From Paraburkholderia tuberum STM678 (GTDB lineage: Bacteria; Pseudomonadota; Gammaproteobacteria; Burkholderiales; Burkholderiaceae): 64,000 nucleotides of DNA. Made by a program: the position numbers and the translations under genes. The stretch spans positions 1 to 64,000 of the forward strand of contig NZ_CADFGP010000002.1 in the NCBI RefSeq assembly GCF_902833905.1. Reading direction: 5' to 3'. Under the pieces are notes generated by a model. It had not been told where the DNA came from, searched no databases, and worked only from the letters and a program-made list of their open reading frames with translations. This document shows positions 24,064 through 32,585 of the stretch, piece after piece; position 1 is the first letter of the stretch, and every line of letters begins with the position of its first letter.

Positions 24064-24290
24064 ACGTGTGTCCTCCAGATCGGGCATCGCGCCGCGCGTG
24101 CCTGCACCCATGCACGCCGCGGTGCGCGCGCGCACCAAAACGCGGCAAGGCCGGCCCATTTCGCCTACGCATGCAAGTGATATGCCGACCCACGCAGATA
24201 TGACGCGATACAGGGCAACGCGCGCCAGCGCCTGGCGCACCACTTGCTTTTATTCGAGTTCCTGTCTTTCCAGCGCATTCAAGTGAAAGT

Positions 24291-25724
24291 ATGAATCTGT
24301 TCGCCTATCCTGCCTATCAGGCCTGCGCCGACCTGCTGCTACCGTTGCGGCACGGCGCGGCGCTGGCGAACCGTTCGCTCGATGCGTGGTCCGCATTCGC
24401 CGCTACGCCGCACGGACGCTCGCTGCGCGCGACGTGCGAACTTCTGATGCTCGGCGGACTCACGCCGAAGCGGCCGCCGTTCGGCATCGATAGCGTCGTC
24501 ACCGAAGGCGAGCCGGTCGCGGTGGTCGAGGAAGTCGTCGCGCGCACGCCGTTCTGCTCGCTGCTGCATTTTCGCAAGGACGCCGTGCTTTCAACGCCGC
24601 AGCCGCGCGTGCTGATGATCGCGCCAATGTCGGGCCACTTCGCGACGCTGCTGCGCGCAACCGTGCGCACGATGCTGACCGAGCACGACGTCTATATCAC
24701 CGACTGGCACAACCCGCGCGACGTGCCGCTCGGCGAAGGCCGCTTCGGCTTCGATGAATTCGTGCGCCACGTGATCGACTTCACCGCGACGATCGGGTCC
24801 GGCACGCATCTGCTCGCGGTCTGTCAACCGACCGTCGCGGCGCTCGCCGCCGTCGCGCTGATGGCCGCCGACGACCATCCCGCGCAGCCGGCCAGCATGA
24901 CGCTGATGGCCGGCCCGATCGACACGCGCACCAATCCAACGCGCGTCAACGAACTGGCCAGGAGCCGGCCGATCGAGTGGTTCGAGCGCAATCTGATCAG
25001 CGCGGTGCCGTTCGGGTTTGCCGGCGCGCAGCGTCGCGTGTATCCGGGTTTCGTGCAGCTGGCCGCGTTCATGGCGATGAATCCGAGCCGCCACGCCGAC
25101 TCGTTCGAAACGATGTACTACGAGCGCGGCAAGGGCGATCCGCAGAAAGCCGACACGATTCGCACGTTCTACGAAGAGTACTTCGCGACGATGGATCTGA
25201 CCGCCGACTTCTATCTGGAGACCGTCGACACCGTGTTCCAGCAGCATGCGCTGCCGTTACGCGCGCTCGAAGTCGAGGGGCGTCTGGTGGAGCCGTCGAA
25301 GATTCGCCGCACCGCATTGCTGACCGTGGAAGGTGAAAAGGACGATATCTGCGCGGTCGGTCAGACGCTCGCCGCGCAGGACATGTGCGATCGTCTGCGG
25401 CCGTATCTGAAGACGCATCACGTGCAAACGGGCGTCGGCCACTACGGCGTGTTCAGCGGACGTCGCTGGGAGCGGGAGATTTATCCGCGCGTGCGGGCCG
25501 TGATTTACGACAATGAACCGCGCGCGGTGCTCGTCAGCTCGCGTGCGCGCCCGATCCAGCCGGTGCCCGCGGCGATTGCGGCGGAAGTCACGGCGGCCGC
25601 GCCGGTCGCGGCTGCGGTCGTCGAGGTTGAAGTGGATGCGCCCGTGGGCGGGAGCGGCAACAGTGACTCCGCGGCAATAACGTCCGCGCAGTCCCCACGC
25701 AAGCCGCCGCCGGTGACACCCTGA
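24291..25724 (+). CDS. phaZ: intracellular poly(3-hydroxybutyrate) depolymerase
   Basis: A 477-aa protein of the intracellular PHB depolymerase family (PhaZa1 type of Ralstonia). The nucleophile elbow has cysteine instead of serine: C178 in LLAVCQP, as in PhaZa1 where Cys183 is the nucleophile. Other family segments are LMIAPMSGHFATLLR, TDWHNPRD and the C-terminal histidine region GVGHYGVFSG. No signal peptide, so it acts on native PHB granules in the cytoplasm. The last about 60 residues are an Ala/Val/Pro-rich tail that is probably disordered. Confidence 0.93.
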   Translation: MNLFAYPAYQACADLLLPLRHGAALANRSLDAWSAFAATPHGRSLRATCELLMLGGLTPKRPPFGIDSVVTEGEPVAVVEEVVARTPFCSLLHFRKDAVLSTPQPRVLMIAPMSGHFATLLRATVRTMLTEHDVYITDWHNPRDVPLGEGRFGFDEFVRHVIDFTATIGSGTHLLAVCQPTVAALAAVALMAADDHPAQPASMTLMAGPIDTRTNPTRVNELARSRPIEWFERNLISAVPFGFAGAQRRVYPGFVQLAAFMAMNPSRHADSFETMYYERGKGDPQKADTIRTFYEEYFATMDLTADFYLETVDTVFQQHALPLRALEVEGRLVEPSKIRRTALLTVEGEKDDICAVGQTLAAQDMCDRLRPYLKTHHVQTGVGHYGVFSGRRWEREIYPRVRAVIYDNEPRAVLVSSRARPIQPVPAAIAAEVTAAAPVAAAVVEVEVDAPVGGSGNSDSAAITSAQSPRKPPPVTP

Positions 25725-25761
25725 GCGATCCGCTACTCAGCGGAAGCCGCTGAGGGCCAGT

Positions 25762-26373
25762 TCAGGCCGTTGGCCGGATCATCTGGAACATCTCGCCGAT
25801 CTGCGCATAGTCGGCGCGATAACCCGCGCGCATGATCGGCTGCGCGGCGTGCGTGTCGAACAGGCCGTCCTTCAGATACGCGTCGTCGATATGCACGCCG
25901 ACCACCTGGCCGAGCGACAGATAGTTGTCCATCGGCTTGCCGTCGACATCATGCAGACGCACGATCTGCAGCAGCTTGCATTCGAGCGCCGCCGGCGATT
26001 CGGCCACGTGCGGCACCGCCACGTTGCGGCCCGGCGCCGGCGTGAGCCCGGCCAATGCGAACTCGTCGACGTGCGGCGCGACCGGCGCCGACGAGCGGTT
26101 CATCTGCTCCGCGAGCGGCCGGGTGGCGAGATTCCAAACGAATTCGCCGGTCGCCTCGATGTTGGCGAGGCTGTCCTTGCGGCCCTCGCTGCTAAAACCG
26201 ATGATCGGCGGAAAGGTCGCGAACGCGCCGAAAAAGCTGTATGGCGCGAGATTGAGCGTGCCTTCGGCATCGCGCGACGAAATCCAGCCGATCAGCCGCG
26301 GCGCGACGATCGCCTTGAAAGGATCGTGCGGGAGGCCGTGACCGGCGGCGGGGTCGTAGAAGTAGTGAGGCAT
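25762..26373 (-). CDS. flavin reductase-like FMN-binding protein
   Basis: A 203-aa protein of the flavin-reductase-like (DIM6/NTAB) family. Residues 22-60 read AIVAPRLIGWISSRDAEGTLNLAPYSFFGAF, the typical FMN-binding start, followed by SFGAFATFPPIIGFSS-like sequence and a long C-terminal extension. Proteins of this length and pattern are often annotated as flavoprotein oxygenases or reductase components. Partner and substrate are unknown. It faces phaZ convergently, with a 37-base gap. Confidence 0.85.
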   Translation of the reverse strand: MPHYFYDPAAGHGLPHDPFKAIVAPRLIGWISSRDAEGTLNLAPYSFFGAFATFPPIIGFSSEGRKDSLANIEATGEFVWNLATRPLAEQMNRSSAPVAPHVDEFALAGLTPAPGRNVAVPHVAESPAALECKLLQIVRLHDVDGKPMDNYLSLGQVVGVHIDDAYLKDGLFDTHAAQPIMRAGYRADYAQIGEMFQMIRPTA

Positions 26374-26483
26374 GAAGTGGCTTGGGGCTGGCTTGGAGTT
26401 GATTTAGGTTCGCTTGCGACGCGTGTGGCAGTTAGCGCGAAAAGCGGCGGAGTACCAGGCACGGAACGGCTATTTATACCGCA

Positions 26484-27410
26484 CTAGCCGCGCCCGATCA
26501 CGCGCTTGCGCCCGTCCTTTACCCGCGCGATGCGCGCTTCATCCCAGTCATGAAACCCCGCGCCGCTGCGCACGCCGACACGCCCCGCGTCGACCTGCGC
26601 GCGCAGCAGATCGATCACGTCCTCGTCTTTCGCGAGTTTCGGCATCAGATGCGACGCGATGTCGACGAACGTGTCGAGTCCGCCCATGTCCGCGCCCTCG
26701 AATGGTCCGACGATGCCCCAGCGACGTCCCAGCGAAGCTTTCATCACGCGATCGACGACCTCGGGCGTCGCTGCCCCCGAACGCACGATGTGCAACGCCT
26801 CGCGCAGTACCGCGAACTGCAGCCGATTACCGACGAAGCCCGGAATCGCCTTCGCGAGCACGACCGGCTCCATGCCGATCGCGCTCATCAGTCCGGCGGT
26901 TTGCCGCACGACTTCAAGCGCGGTCTCGGTGCCCGGCACGACCTCGACGAGCGGAATCATGTGCGGCGGGTTCCAGAAATGCGCGATCACGAAGCGTTCT
27001 TTCGCGCGCAGCGGGATGGCAAGCTGGTCGGGCGGGAAGCCGCTGGTGTTGCTCGCGAGGATCGCATCATCGGCGAGCAGGCTGGTCAGCGTCGCGTAGA
27101 GGCGGTGTTTGGGTTCGAGCACTTCGGGAATCGCCTCGATCACGAAGCGCGCTTGCCCGATCGCATCGAGTTGCGCATTGGTTTCGATGCGCGCGAGCGC
27201 CGCCTGTTTGGCAGCATCGTCGATACGGCCCGCGTCGATCAGTTCGTCGAGCACGGCTTGCGCTTTCGGCGCGACGCTCGCGAGTCGCGCCGGATCAACG
27301 TCGTGAACGATCGTCCGGTATCCATGCAACGCGGCCTGCGTCGCAATGCCGACGCCCATCAGTCCCGTGCCCACCACCCCTATCGCTACATCCTGTGTCG
27401 TCTTGTCCAC
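26484..27410 (-). CDS. 3-hydroxyacyl-CoA dehydrogenase family protein
   Basis: A 308-aa protein. The GTG at 27410 (M/V-DKTTQDVAIGVVG) is preferred; the 20 residues upstream have no homology and the Rossmann strand would otherwise start too late. The NAD-binding motif GxGxxG is GTGLMG at residues 14-19. The substrate region has AHFWNPPHMIPLVEVV, and the C-terminal helical domain begins at GFVGNRLQFAVLREAL. This is the single-domain FadB/Hbd type. It oxidises a 3-hydroxyacyl-CoA, or a related hydroxy acid, with NAD+. Close to phaZ, but no direct operon link. Confidence 0.88.
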   Translation of the reverse strand: MDKTTQDVAIGVVGTGLMGVGIATQAALHGYRTIVHDVDPARLASVAPKAQAVLDELIDAGRIDDAAKQAALARIETNAQLDAIGQARFVIEAIPEVLEPKHRLYATLTSLLADDAILASNTSGFPPDQLAIPLRAKERFVIAHFWNPPHMIPLVEVVPGTETALEVVRQTAGLMSAIGMEPVVLAKAIPGFVGNRLQFAVLREALHIVRSGAATPEVVDRVMKASLGRRWGIVGPFEGADMGGLDTFVDIASHLMPKLAKDEDVIDLLRAQVDAGRVGVRSGAGFHDWDEARIARVKDGRKRVIGRG

Positions 27411-27496
27411 ACGCGCTCCCGCTGCCGTTGATGAAAGCCCCGAAGCATAGCGCAGCACGCGCAATACCACGGTCGGACTCGCACGTCCAAATGCGA

Positions 27497-27533
27497 CGAA
27501 GCCGGCCTTCCCCTCGAGGGAAGACCGGCTTCG
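27497..27533. repeat. long inverted repeat (hairpin) without T-run
   Basis: CGAAGCCGG(C/T)CTTCCC pairs across a TCGA loop with GGGAAGACCGGCTTCG. The stem is 16 bp with one mismatch. It lies downstream of the minus-strand exported-protein gene and upstream of the dehydrogenase gene, so it may act as a transcription end or RNA-stability hairpin. Confidence 0.65.
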
Positions 27534-27572
27534 TGGACTTACGCCGCCTGTTGCGACGCCATCAGGCGCGCT

Positions 27573-27878
27573 TTAGTAGCGCGGGGGCGGGGTGCGGTGA
27601 TCGTCGCCGCGGTGGTGCGGATCGTAGTCGTGCGGATGATGGCGCATCCACTCGTCGTGCTCCCAGTAGCGGTGGCCGTCCCAGTAACGATCGCCGTGCC
27701 AGCCGATGTTGATCGACACGCCCACCGGCATCATATGCGGTTGGCCGTACACGACTGGTGCCGGACCGTGTTCGACGATCACGCGGTCTTGCGCGAATGC
27801 GCTACCAGCCGCGACGAGTGCGCCGCCCGCGAGCAGCGTTGCGATCAGCGAGCGCGATGCCTTGCCAAAGTTTTTCAT
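27573..27878 (-). CDS. small exported His/Asp/Tyr-rich protein
   Basis: A 101-aa protein with a signal peptide (MKNFGKASRSLIATLLAGGALVAAGSAFA). The mature part is rich in His, Trp, Tyr, Asp and Arg (HGDRYWDGHRYWEHDEW, HHPHDYDPHHRGDDHR), which could bind metal. A ribosome-binding site GGGAGGTC lies just upstream on the minus strand. Such YXWXXH-like exported proteins are common in Burkholderia; function unknown. Confidence 0.75.
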   Translation of the reverse strand: MKNFGKASRSLIATLLAGGALVAAGSAFAQDRVIVEHGPAPVVYGQPHMMPVGVSINIGWHGDRYWDGHRYWEHDEWMRHHPHDYDPHHRGDDHRTPPPRY

Positions 27879-28263
27879 AATGACCTCCCGTCAAAGTTTT
27901 ATTCCAGGCCAGCGTCCGTGTTTGCTCGGATCGTGCGATTCGCTTCGTTCGCTTCGCTTGTGAGCCGAACCAGACGCCGTACGCTTGAGACTCACTTTAG
28001 CGGCCCGAATCGCGTGAAGACGTTAGCACTTGTAAGCGAGCATTTCATAGATGGGGCCTGTTGATGGAAGCGCGGTGTCGCTTTCGCGCTTCATTCAACG
28101 AAGGTTTACGGGCAATGCTTTCATTCGACTCGCTGAATCAGCGCGAAAGGTGGTTACATTCATTTCGGCCCCGAAATAATTCGCAAGGAGTCGGACAGAC
28201 ACTGGGGCCTGGCGCTGATACGTCTGTCTCGTCGCGCAATGGTGCATCGCGATAAGAGAGCCC
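27879..28263. other. gene-free stretch
   Basis: About 385 bases between the exported His-rich protein and the DUF3563 gene terminator. Short iterated TTCGCTTCG units occur at 27944-27961. Small open frames here have no ribosome-binding site or coding character. I see no RNA gene. Confidence 0.5.
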
Positions 28264-28306
28264 CAAAAAACAAAAAGCCACGATCCGCATTTCGCGAATA
28301 GTGGCT
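28264..28306 (-). terminator. terminator of the DUF3563 gene
   Basis: On the minus strand AGCCAC ... GTGGCT encloses an AT-rich loop with an inner TTCGCGAA dyad, followed by TTTTTGTTTTTT. It ends the short transcript from 28534. Confidence 0.8.
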
Positions 28307-28375
28307 CAATGAAAAGCGCACTCGGGGTGCGCGCCCCGGCGCGTTGTCGCGCGCTCGGGAGGGTGCGGCTGGTTT

Positions 28376-28534
28376 TTAGTCCGTCAGCTTGATGCCGAAC
28401 AGCGTGGCCTGCGCGCGGCGCAGACGCTCTGCTTCACGGGCACGCGCTGCGTACGAGTAGTCCGAATCCAGCGGCAGATGGGGCGACGCAAAGAGGTCGC
28501 TGACCTGTTGGAACAGTGCAAAGATGTAGCTCAT
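28376..28534 (-). CDS. DUF3563-type mini-protein
   Basis: A 52-aa protein, MSYIFALFQQVSDLFASPHL at the start and AQATLFGIKLTD at the end, with the central SDYSYAARAREAERLRRAQ. This is the pattern of DUF3563, a family of about 50 residues frequent in Burkholderia and relatives. A ribosome-binding sequence CGGGAG precedes the ATG. The N-terminal half is amphipathic and may touch the membrane; the middle is a charged helix. It has its own terminator and a promoter with a TATAAT box placed between two operator-like repeats, so it is expressed alone and probably tightly regulated. Function unknown. Confidence 0.85.
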   Translation of the reverse strand: MSYIFALFQQVSDLFASPHLPLDSDYSYAARAREAERLRRAQATLFGIKLTD

Positions 28535-28561
28535 GGCGACTCCCGGTTAGTGACTGCGTTG

Positions 28562-28603
28562 CTAGGGTTTTCCCTTAGTTGTGATTATAGGGGTTTTCCC
28601 TAG
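28562..28603 (-). promoter_or_regulatory. promoter of the DUF3563 gene with twin operator-like boxes
   Basis: A perfect -10 TATAAT (minus strand, 28584-28589) lies between two copies of a TAGGG-TTTT-CCCTA element (28562-28577 and 28588-28603). One box overlaps the promoter spacer and one covers the start region. The arrangement suggests repressor control. The -35 is poor. Confidence 0.65.
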
Positions 28604-28697
28604 AGAAAAGCTAGTGCACTGCAGCAAATTTTCGCTGCGGCGGGTTGCCGCGATGTCATTGGGCCGGGAGGCGTTGCATCGCGACAACGTCCCCGAT

Positions 28698-30068
28698 TTA
28701 GTGACTCGGCGGCCGCCGGTGCGAAGCGGGAGCGTGCCTCGCGCGCGTCGGCGTCGCGCTGGGCTGTAGGGGCGCGGCGGGGGGCGCTGCGGTGGGGGTC
28801 GTGGCGGCGGGCGCCGAGGCGGCGTTCGCTGTCGCCGCATGCGCGTCGAGCAGGCTCACCATCGCCGCTTGCTGGTTCTGCATCATCTGTTCGATGCGGT
28901 GTTGCTGGGCCGTCGTCTCGCGCGTGAGGCGCATCAGCAGCAGCGTCTGCGCGATGCCGATCGCCACTGTCACCAGCAGCGCACCGACCACGATCGACAG
29001 CATCCATTTCACGCGCCGCGAATGATCGGTCGCGGCGCGGCGTTGATCGGCGATCACGCCATAGAGCGCATCGACCGTATCGGCGAACGCGGTGGCACGC
29101 GCGCGGTCGAGTTCCGGCTCCGAGCGTAGCGCGGTGGCGGCCGCGTCGGTGCGGCGCGCGTCACGCGAGGAAGTGGCGAATCCGGCGTGGTTGTCTGCGG
29201 ACGAGGACCGGGGTGTCGTCAACTGCGCGGTGGCGGAGAGCTTGTCGTCCTGTTTCGTGGTCACGGCCTCTGGCGAGGCGGATTGCGTACGCGTCGCGGG
29301 CTCGTCGGCGGACTGGCTCATGCTACTGCCGTCGGTCGCAGCGGACGTTGCAAGCGAAGCCGGGGCGGTAGCCGCCGCTGCATCGCGCGATGCCGTCGCG
29401 GCTTTCGCGAACGTCGCGGCGAAACGCTGCTGTGGCTTGCCCGCGCCCGCCGTCGCAGCCGACTCCGCTTCGGCCGCCTGGCGCAACGCGGTCACGCTGC
29501 GCGCGACGGTCGCGGCGGCCATCGCCGAACTGGGCGGCGCGGATGGCTCACGCGACGTTGCCGCGGGCTTGTGGTCGGTGTTTGCTGCGGCGTTCGGCGC
29601 TGAGCCGTCGGGGGCGCCGTTCGCGGGCTCGTTTGCGGGCTTGTTTGCAGACGCATCCGCAACCGCCATCACCGGCTCGACGTCAAACCCGCTCAACAGC
29701 CCGTTCACCGGCATCGGCGCATCCAGCTTCGCCGCACGCGGTGCGCGGCGCGCAGTTTTGTCGAGCGACCCGTGTTCATCGAATACGCCGACCGCCTGCA
29801 GCACCACGTCCGGCAGTTCAAAGCCGTGCAGCGTGCCTTGGCGGACGTCGATATTCATCGCCTCGAGCGTCGCGCGGGTCGGATCGTCGGGGAACAGGTC
29901 GAGCGTGCTGTCGTCGCGCGCGACGCCGCTCAGTTGCGCGAGGCGTTGCGCCGAGCGCGCCGCGCGCGCCAGCTTGTTTTCGGTTTCGGTGGAGACGGCG
30001 CCCTGGCGCTGCTTCTTCGAAGCGACGCGCGGGGGCATGGACTGCGGGGATGCTACGGAATCTGCCAT
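28698..30068 (-). CDS. Ala-rich single-pass membrane protein, unknown
   Basis: A 456-aa protein. Residues 1-100 are mixed charged sequence (VARDDSTLDLFPDDPTRATL, FELPDVVLQAVGVFDEHG). Residues about 110-335 are low-complexity, Ala/Ser/Thr-rich and probably disordered. A transmembrane helix lies near 357-380 (MLSIVVGALLVTVAIGIAQTLLL), followed by a Gln-rich possible coiled coil (QQHRIEQMMQNQQAAM) and an Ala/Pro tail. I do not recognise a family. The layout suggests an inner-membrane protein with a long cytoplasmic N-terminal part and a short periplasmic tail. No clear operon partner. Confidence 0.65.
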   Translation of the reverse strand: MADSVASPQSMPPRVASKKQRQGAVSTETENKLARAARSAQRLAQLSGVARDDSTLDLFPDDPTRATLEAMNIDVRQGTLHGFELPDVVLQAVGVFDEHGSLDKTARRAPRAAKLDAPMPVNGLLSGFDVEPVMAVADASANKPANEPANGAPDGSAPNAAANTDHKPAATSREPSAPPSSAMAAATVARSVTALRQAAEAESAATAGAGKPQQRFAATFAKAATASRDAAAATAPASLATSAATDGSSMSQSADEPATRTQSASPEAVTTKQDDKLSATAQLTTPRSSSADNHAGFATSSRDARRTDAAATALRSEPELDRARATAFADTVDALYGVIADQRRAATDHSRRVKWMLSIVVGALLVTVAIGIAQTLLLMRLTRETTAQQHRIEQMMQNQQAAMVSLLDAHAATANAASAPAATTPTAAPPAAPLQPSATPTRARHAPASHRRPPSH

Positions 30069-30379
30069 AGAGGAAAAAGCGGTCGTCGCCAGGAACGGGG
30101 CGCCGGATGCCGCTTGTCATTGCCATTGGAATATTTAGAGCCAGCATTGTCGCATGGCGCTCCGCCCGTGCCGAAGCCATTCCCCGTCGATTTGCGCCCT
30201 TTCGCGCGCCTCGCGCCTTTCACGACCTCGCGTCGTCGCCCTGGAATTCCCGCACGCCCTCTCATTGCCGAAGGCGAGCGCAGATCGACTCGCATTCCGC
30301 ATTCCGCATTCGACACGCGATGCAGCGTGATGATCACTTCGTCGCACTCGTTCACATCGTCGCTTTGCTGCATCACGAA
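30069..30379. other. gene-free stretch below the truncated mgtC
   Basis: About 310 bases with no supported gene. It holds the triple iteration GCATTCCGCATTCCGCATTC (30292-30312). No MgtC C-terminal part was recognised in any minus-strand frame. Confidence 0.5.
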
Positions 30380-30538
30380 TCACGCGGACACGATCATGAT
30401 GAGCGCCGAGCCCACGCAGACCAACATGTGCGTGCGCAAGCCCGCCGCCCACGACAACTGCTCCCGCTCGTAGCCGATCACGCTGCCGAGCATCGCGGCC
30501 AGCACGAGACGGGAGATGAGTTCGAGATTACCGGGCAT
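30380..30538 (-). pseudogene. truncated MgtC/SapB-family protein
   Basis: A 52-residue frame whose sequence (LVLAAMLGSVIGYERE, AAGLRTHMLVCVGSALIMIV) is the first half of the MgtC/SapB N-terminal membrane domain. It then stops at TGA after SA. The following in-frame sequence is not MgtC-like. Full-length relatives have about 150-230 residues with further transmembrane helices and a P-x-R-x-x-A-x-V segment, which is missing. A strong ribosome-binding site AAGGAGG is kept upstream, so a two-helix peptide may still be made. Either a recent truncation or a retained mini-protein. Confidence 0.7.
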
Positions 30539-30812
30539 CGTTGTTCCTCCTTATCCGAAATGAGCGGCGGCGGCAGCTCAGTGCGCCTCGCGTTGCGCAT
30601 TCCATACGGCTCGTGCATCTGTCGCGCCTGATGCGTCTGTCGCCCCACGTCGGCGTCGAGCATTTCGGATGCTTGACCCAAGCTGTCAGCGCGAGGCGTT
30701 TGCTTTATGCTAGGCCGCACACCGCAGCAGTCTCGGCGAGCGGAATCGTGAACCGCCGCCCTGAACGCTGCCTCGACACACTGCGCGCGTTGCGCGCCCG
30801 AACCAACCGACG

Positions 30813-31946
30813 ATGCCAAGCACGCCCCCTCCCCCTGCTTCGACGACCACCGCCGCGACCGCGCTGCGCGAGCACTTCGCGAACGTGGTGCTGCCGATGT
30901 GGCGCGGACCCGGCTTCAATCACGCGTTGCAGCTGCCCTACGAAGCGCTCGACGCCACCGGAGGCGAGCCGCTACCCGCGCAACGCTATCGGGCGATGGC
31001 ATGCGCGCGGCAGCTGTTCACGTTTGCACAAGCGGGCGACATGGAACACGCGCGCGTGCTGTTCGATTCGCTGACCCGCACCTTTCGGGACGCCGATCAC
31101 GGCGGATGGTTCTACAGCGTCGACGCGCTCGGCCTGCCGCTCGACACGACCAAGGACCTCTACACGCACGCGTTCGTCGTGTTCGCGTGCGCGGAATACG
31201 CGCGGCGCTCCGACGACCTCGACGCGCTGAAGCTCGTGCACAGCACGACCGCGCTGATCCAGTCGAACTTCGCGGCCGACGGCGATCTGTTCAACGCCGC
31301 GCTCAACCTCGACTTTTCGAAGGTCACCGCCACGCCGTTGCAGAATCCGCTGATGCACCTGACCGAAGCGTGGCTCGCCGCCTGCGAGGCGACGCGCGAC
31401 AACGTCTTCGGCGCCGCGTTGCGCCGCCTCGCTGGCGCGGTCGCGCGACACTTCGTGCATGCGCCGAGCGGCTGTATCGCCGAATTGCCGATCGGCGCGA
31501 GCGGCAACCGTCTGGAGCCGGGACATCAGTTCGAGTGGTACTGGCTGGCCAGGCAGGCGGGCGCGCTGCTCGACGGCACGGGACTAACCGACGCGCTGGC
31601 GCGCGCCTTCACCTTCGCGCAGCAGCATGGTGTGGACCCGGACAACGGCGGCGTGTGCGCATCGCTCGACGAGGCTGGCAAGGTCAGCGACGCGACCCAG
31701 CGGATCTGGGCGCAGACGGAATATCTGCGCGCGCTCGCCAGTCACGACGATCCGGTTGTGCGCGCGGCGCTGCCGCAACAGATCGCACGTTTTCAGCGAT
31801 GCTTTTTGCATGAACACGGCTGGTTCGAATGCAAGACATCGAGCGGCGAAATTGCACGTACGGACATGCCGTCAACGACGCCTTATCATCTGGCCACCGC
31901 CTACGCGGCGCTGCCTGTGGACGCCGAATTTCGAGCGGGAACTTAG
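30813..31946 (+). CDS. AGE-family epimerase/isomerase
   Basis: A 377-aa (alpha/alpha)6-barrel protein of the N-acylglucosamine 2-epimerase family, the usual length. Characteristic segments are RYRAMACARQLFTFAQA, GGWFYSVDALGLPLDTTKDLYTHAFV, NPLMHLTEAWLAA (with the catalytic-type histidine), LEPGHQFEWYWLA and a C-terminal IWAQTEYLRA. The family interconverts sugars such as N-acetylglucosamine/N-acetylmannosamine, mannose/fructose or cellobiose epimers, or acts as sulfoquinovose isomerase. The D-mannose/aldose isomerase subgroup seems the most likely but cannot be fixed from context. Cytoplasmic. Confidence 0.85.
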   Translation: MPSTPPPPASTTTAATALREHFANVVLPMWRGPGFNHALQLPYEALDATGGEPLPAQRYRAMACARQLFTFAQAGDMEHARVLFDSLTRTFRDADHGGWFYSVDALGLPLDTTKDLYTHAFVVFACAEYARRSDDLDALKLVHSTTALIQSNFAADGDLFNAALNLDFSKVTATPLQNPLMHLTEAWLAACEATRDNVFGAALRRLAGAVARHFVHAPSGCIAELPIGASGNRLEPGHQFEWYWLARQAGALLDGTGLTDALARAFTFAQQHGVDPDNGGVCASLDEAGKVSDATQRIWAQTEYLRALASHDDPVVRAALPQQIARFQRCFLHEHGWFECKTSSGEIARTDMPSTTPYHLATAYAALPVDAEFRAGT

Positions 31947-32248
31947 CCGAATTTGGCCAGTGATAGATGAAGTTCCACGCTTGATCGCCTCAACAAAGTG
32001 CGGCACGCACGGACGAATGTCCGCCGCCGGGTCGCGAGAGAAATTTGATGTTGCTGGTAAACCCTGGCGCAAAAAAGTTCTCGTCAGACGTTCTCAAAGC
32101 GCGAAAAAACATCAAAACCGGGGAATACCCGGACGCAGGTTGATTGGCGTCTGTCATAAAGACGTGATACAACTCTCCCCTCGCGCTCGCTCTCGCATTG
32201 GTGCGATCGCGGTCGCGATGCAATACACAACATTTATTTGGATCAAAA
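31947..32248 (+). promoter_or_regulatory. upstream region of the cold-shock gene
   Basis: About 300 bases without a gene. The last roughly 100 bases are AT-richer and probably hold the promoter and the long 5' leader usual for csp genes, but I could not fix a -35/-10 pair. No other feature seen. Confidence 0.4.
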
Positions 32249-32452
32249 ATGGCAACAGGTACTGTTAAGTGGTTTAACGATGCAAAGGGCTTTGGCTTCA
32301 TCACCCCGGACGACGGCGGCGAAGACCTGTTTGCACACTTCTCGGAAATCCAGTCTTCGGGCTTCAAGTCCTTGCAGGAAAACCAGAAAGTGTCGTTCGA
32401 AGTCAAGCAAGGCCCGAAGGGCAAGCAGGCTGCAAACATCCAGCCGGTCTAA
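32249..32452 (+). CDS. cold-shock protein, CspA family
   Basis: A 67-aa single cold-shock domain: [20 protein letters not shown] contains the RNP1 motif KGFGFI, and DLFAHFSEI contains the RNP2-type motif. It binds single-stranded RNA/DNA and acts as an RNA chaperone. The ATG at 32249 is chosen because the family starts [10 protein letters not shown]; the longer frame upstream is not conserved. A terminator follows at 32524. Confidence 0.95.
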   Translation: MATGTVKWFNDAKGFGFITPDDGGEDLFAHFSEIQSSGFKSLQENQKVSFEVKQGPKGKQAANIQPV

Positions 32453-32523
32453 GTTCCTTCGGGTACTTTGAGACAGACTTGGACGTCACGATAGGCGCCT
32501 CTACAGGCGCTTGCGTCTAATGC

Positions 32524-32560
32524 AAAATGGCTCGCTTTACGCGGGCCATTTTCTATTTCT
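32524..32560 (+). terminator. rho-independent terminator after the cold-shock gene
   Basis: AAAATGGCTCGC-TTTA-CGCGGGCCATTTT hairpin, with flanking A and T runs. It can serve both the cold-shock gene and the convergent chemoreceptor gene. Confidence 0.82.
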
Positions 32561-32585
32561 GCGTCCGTTTTCAAGCGTCGCCGCT

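Noticed and set aside
26414..27712. 432-aa plus-strand open frame opposite the hydroxyacyl-CoA dehydrogenase
   Set aside because: Ser/Arg/Pro-rich shadow; the minus strand has the GTGLMG Rossmann motif.
27940..27965. Iterated TTCGCTTCG units as a possible CRISPR or VNTR
   Set aside because: Only about three short imperfect units without spacers; too little for a named repeat class.
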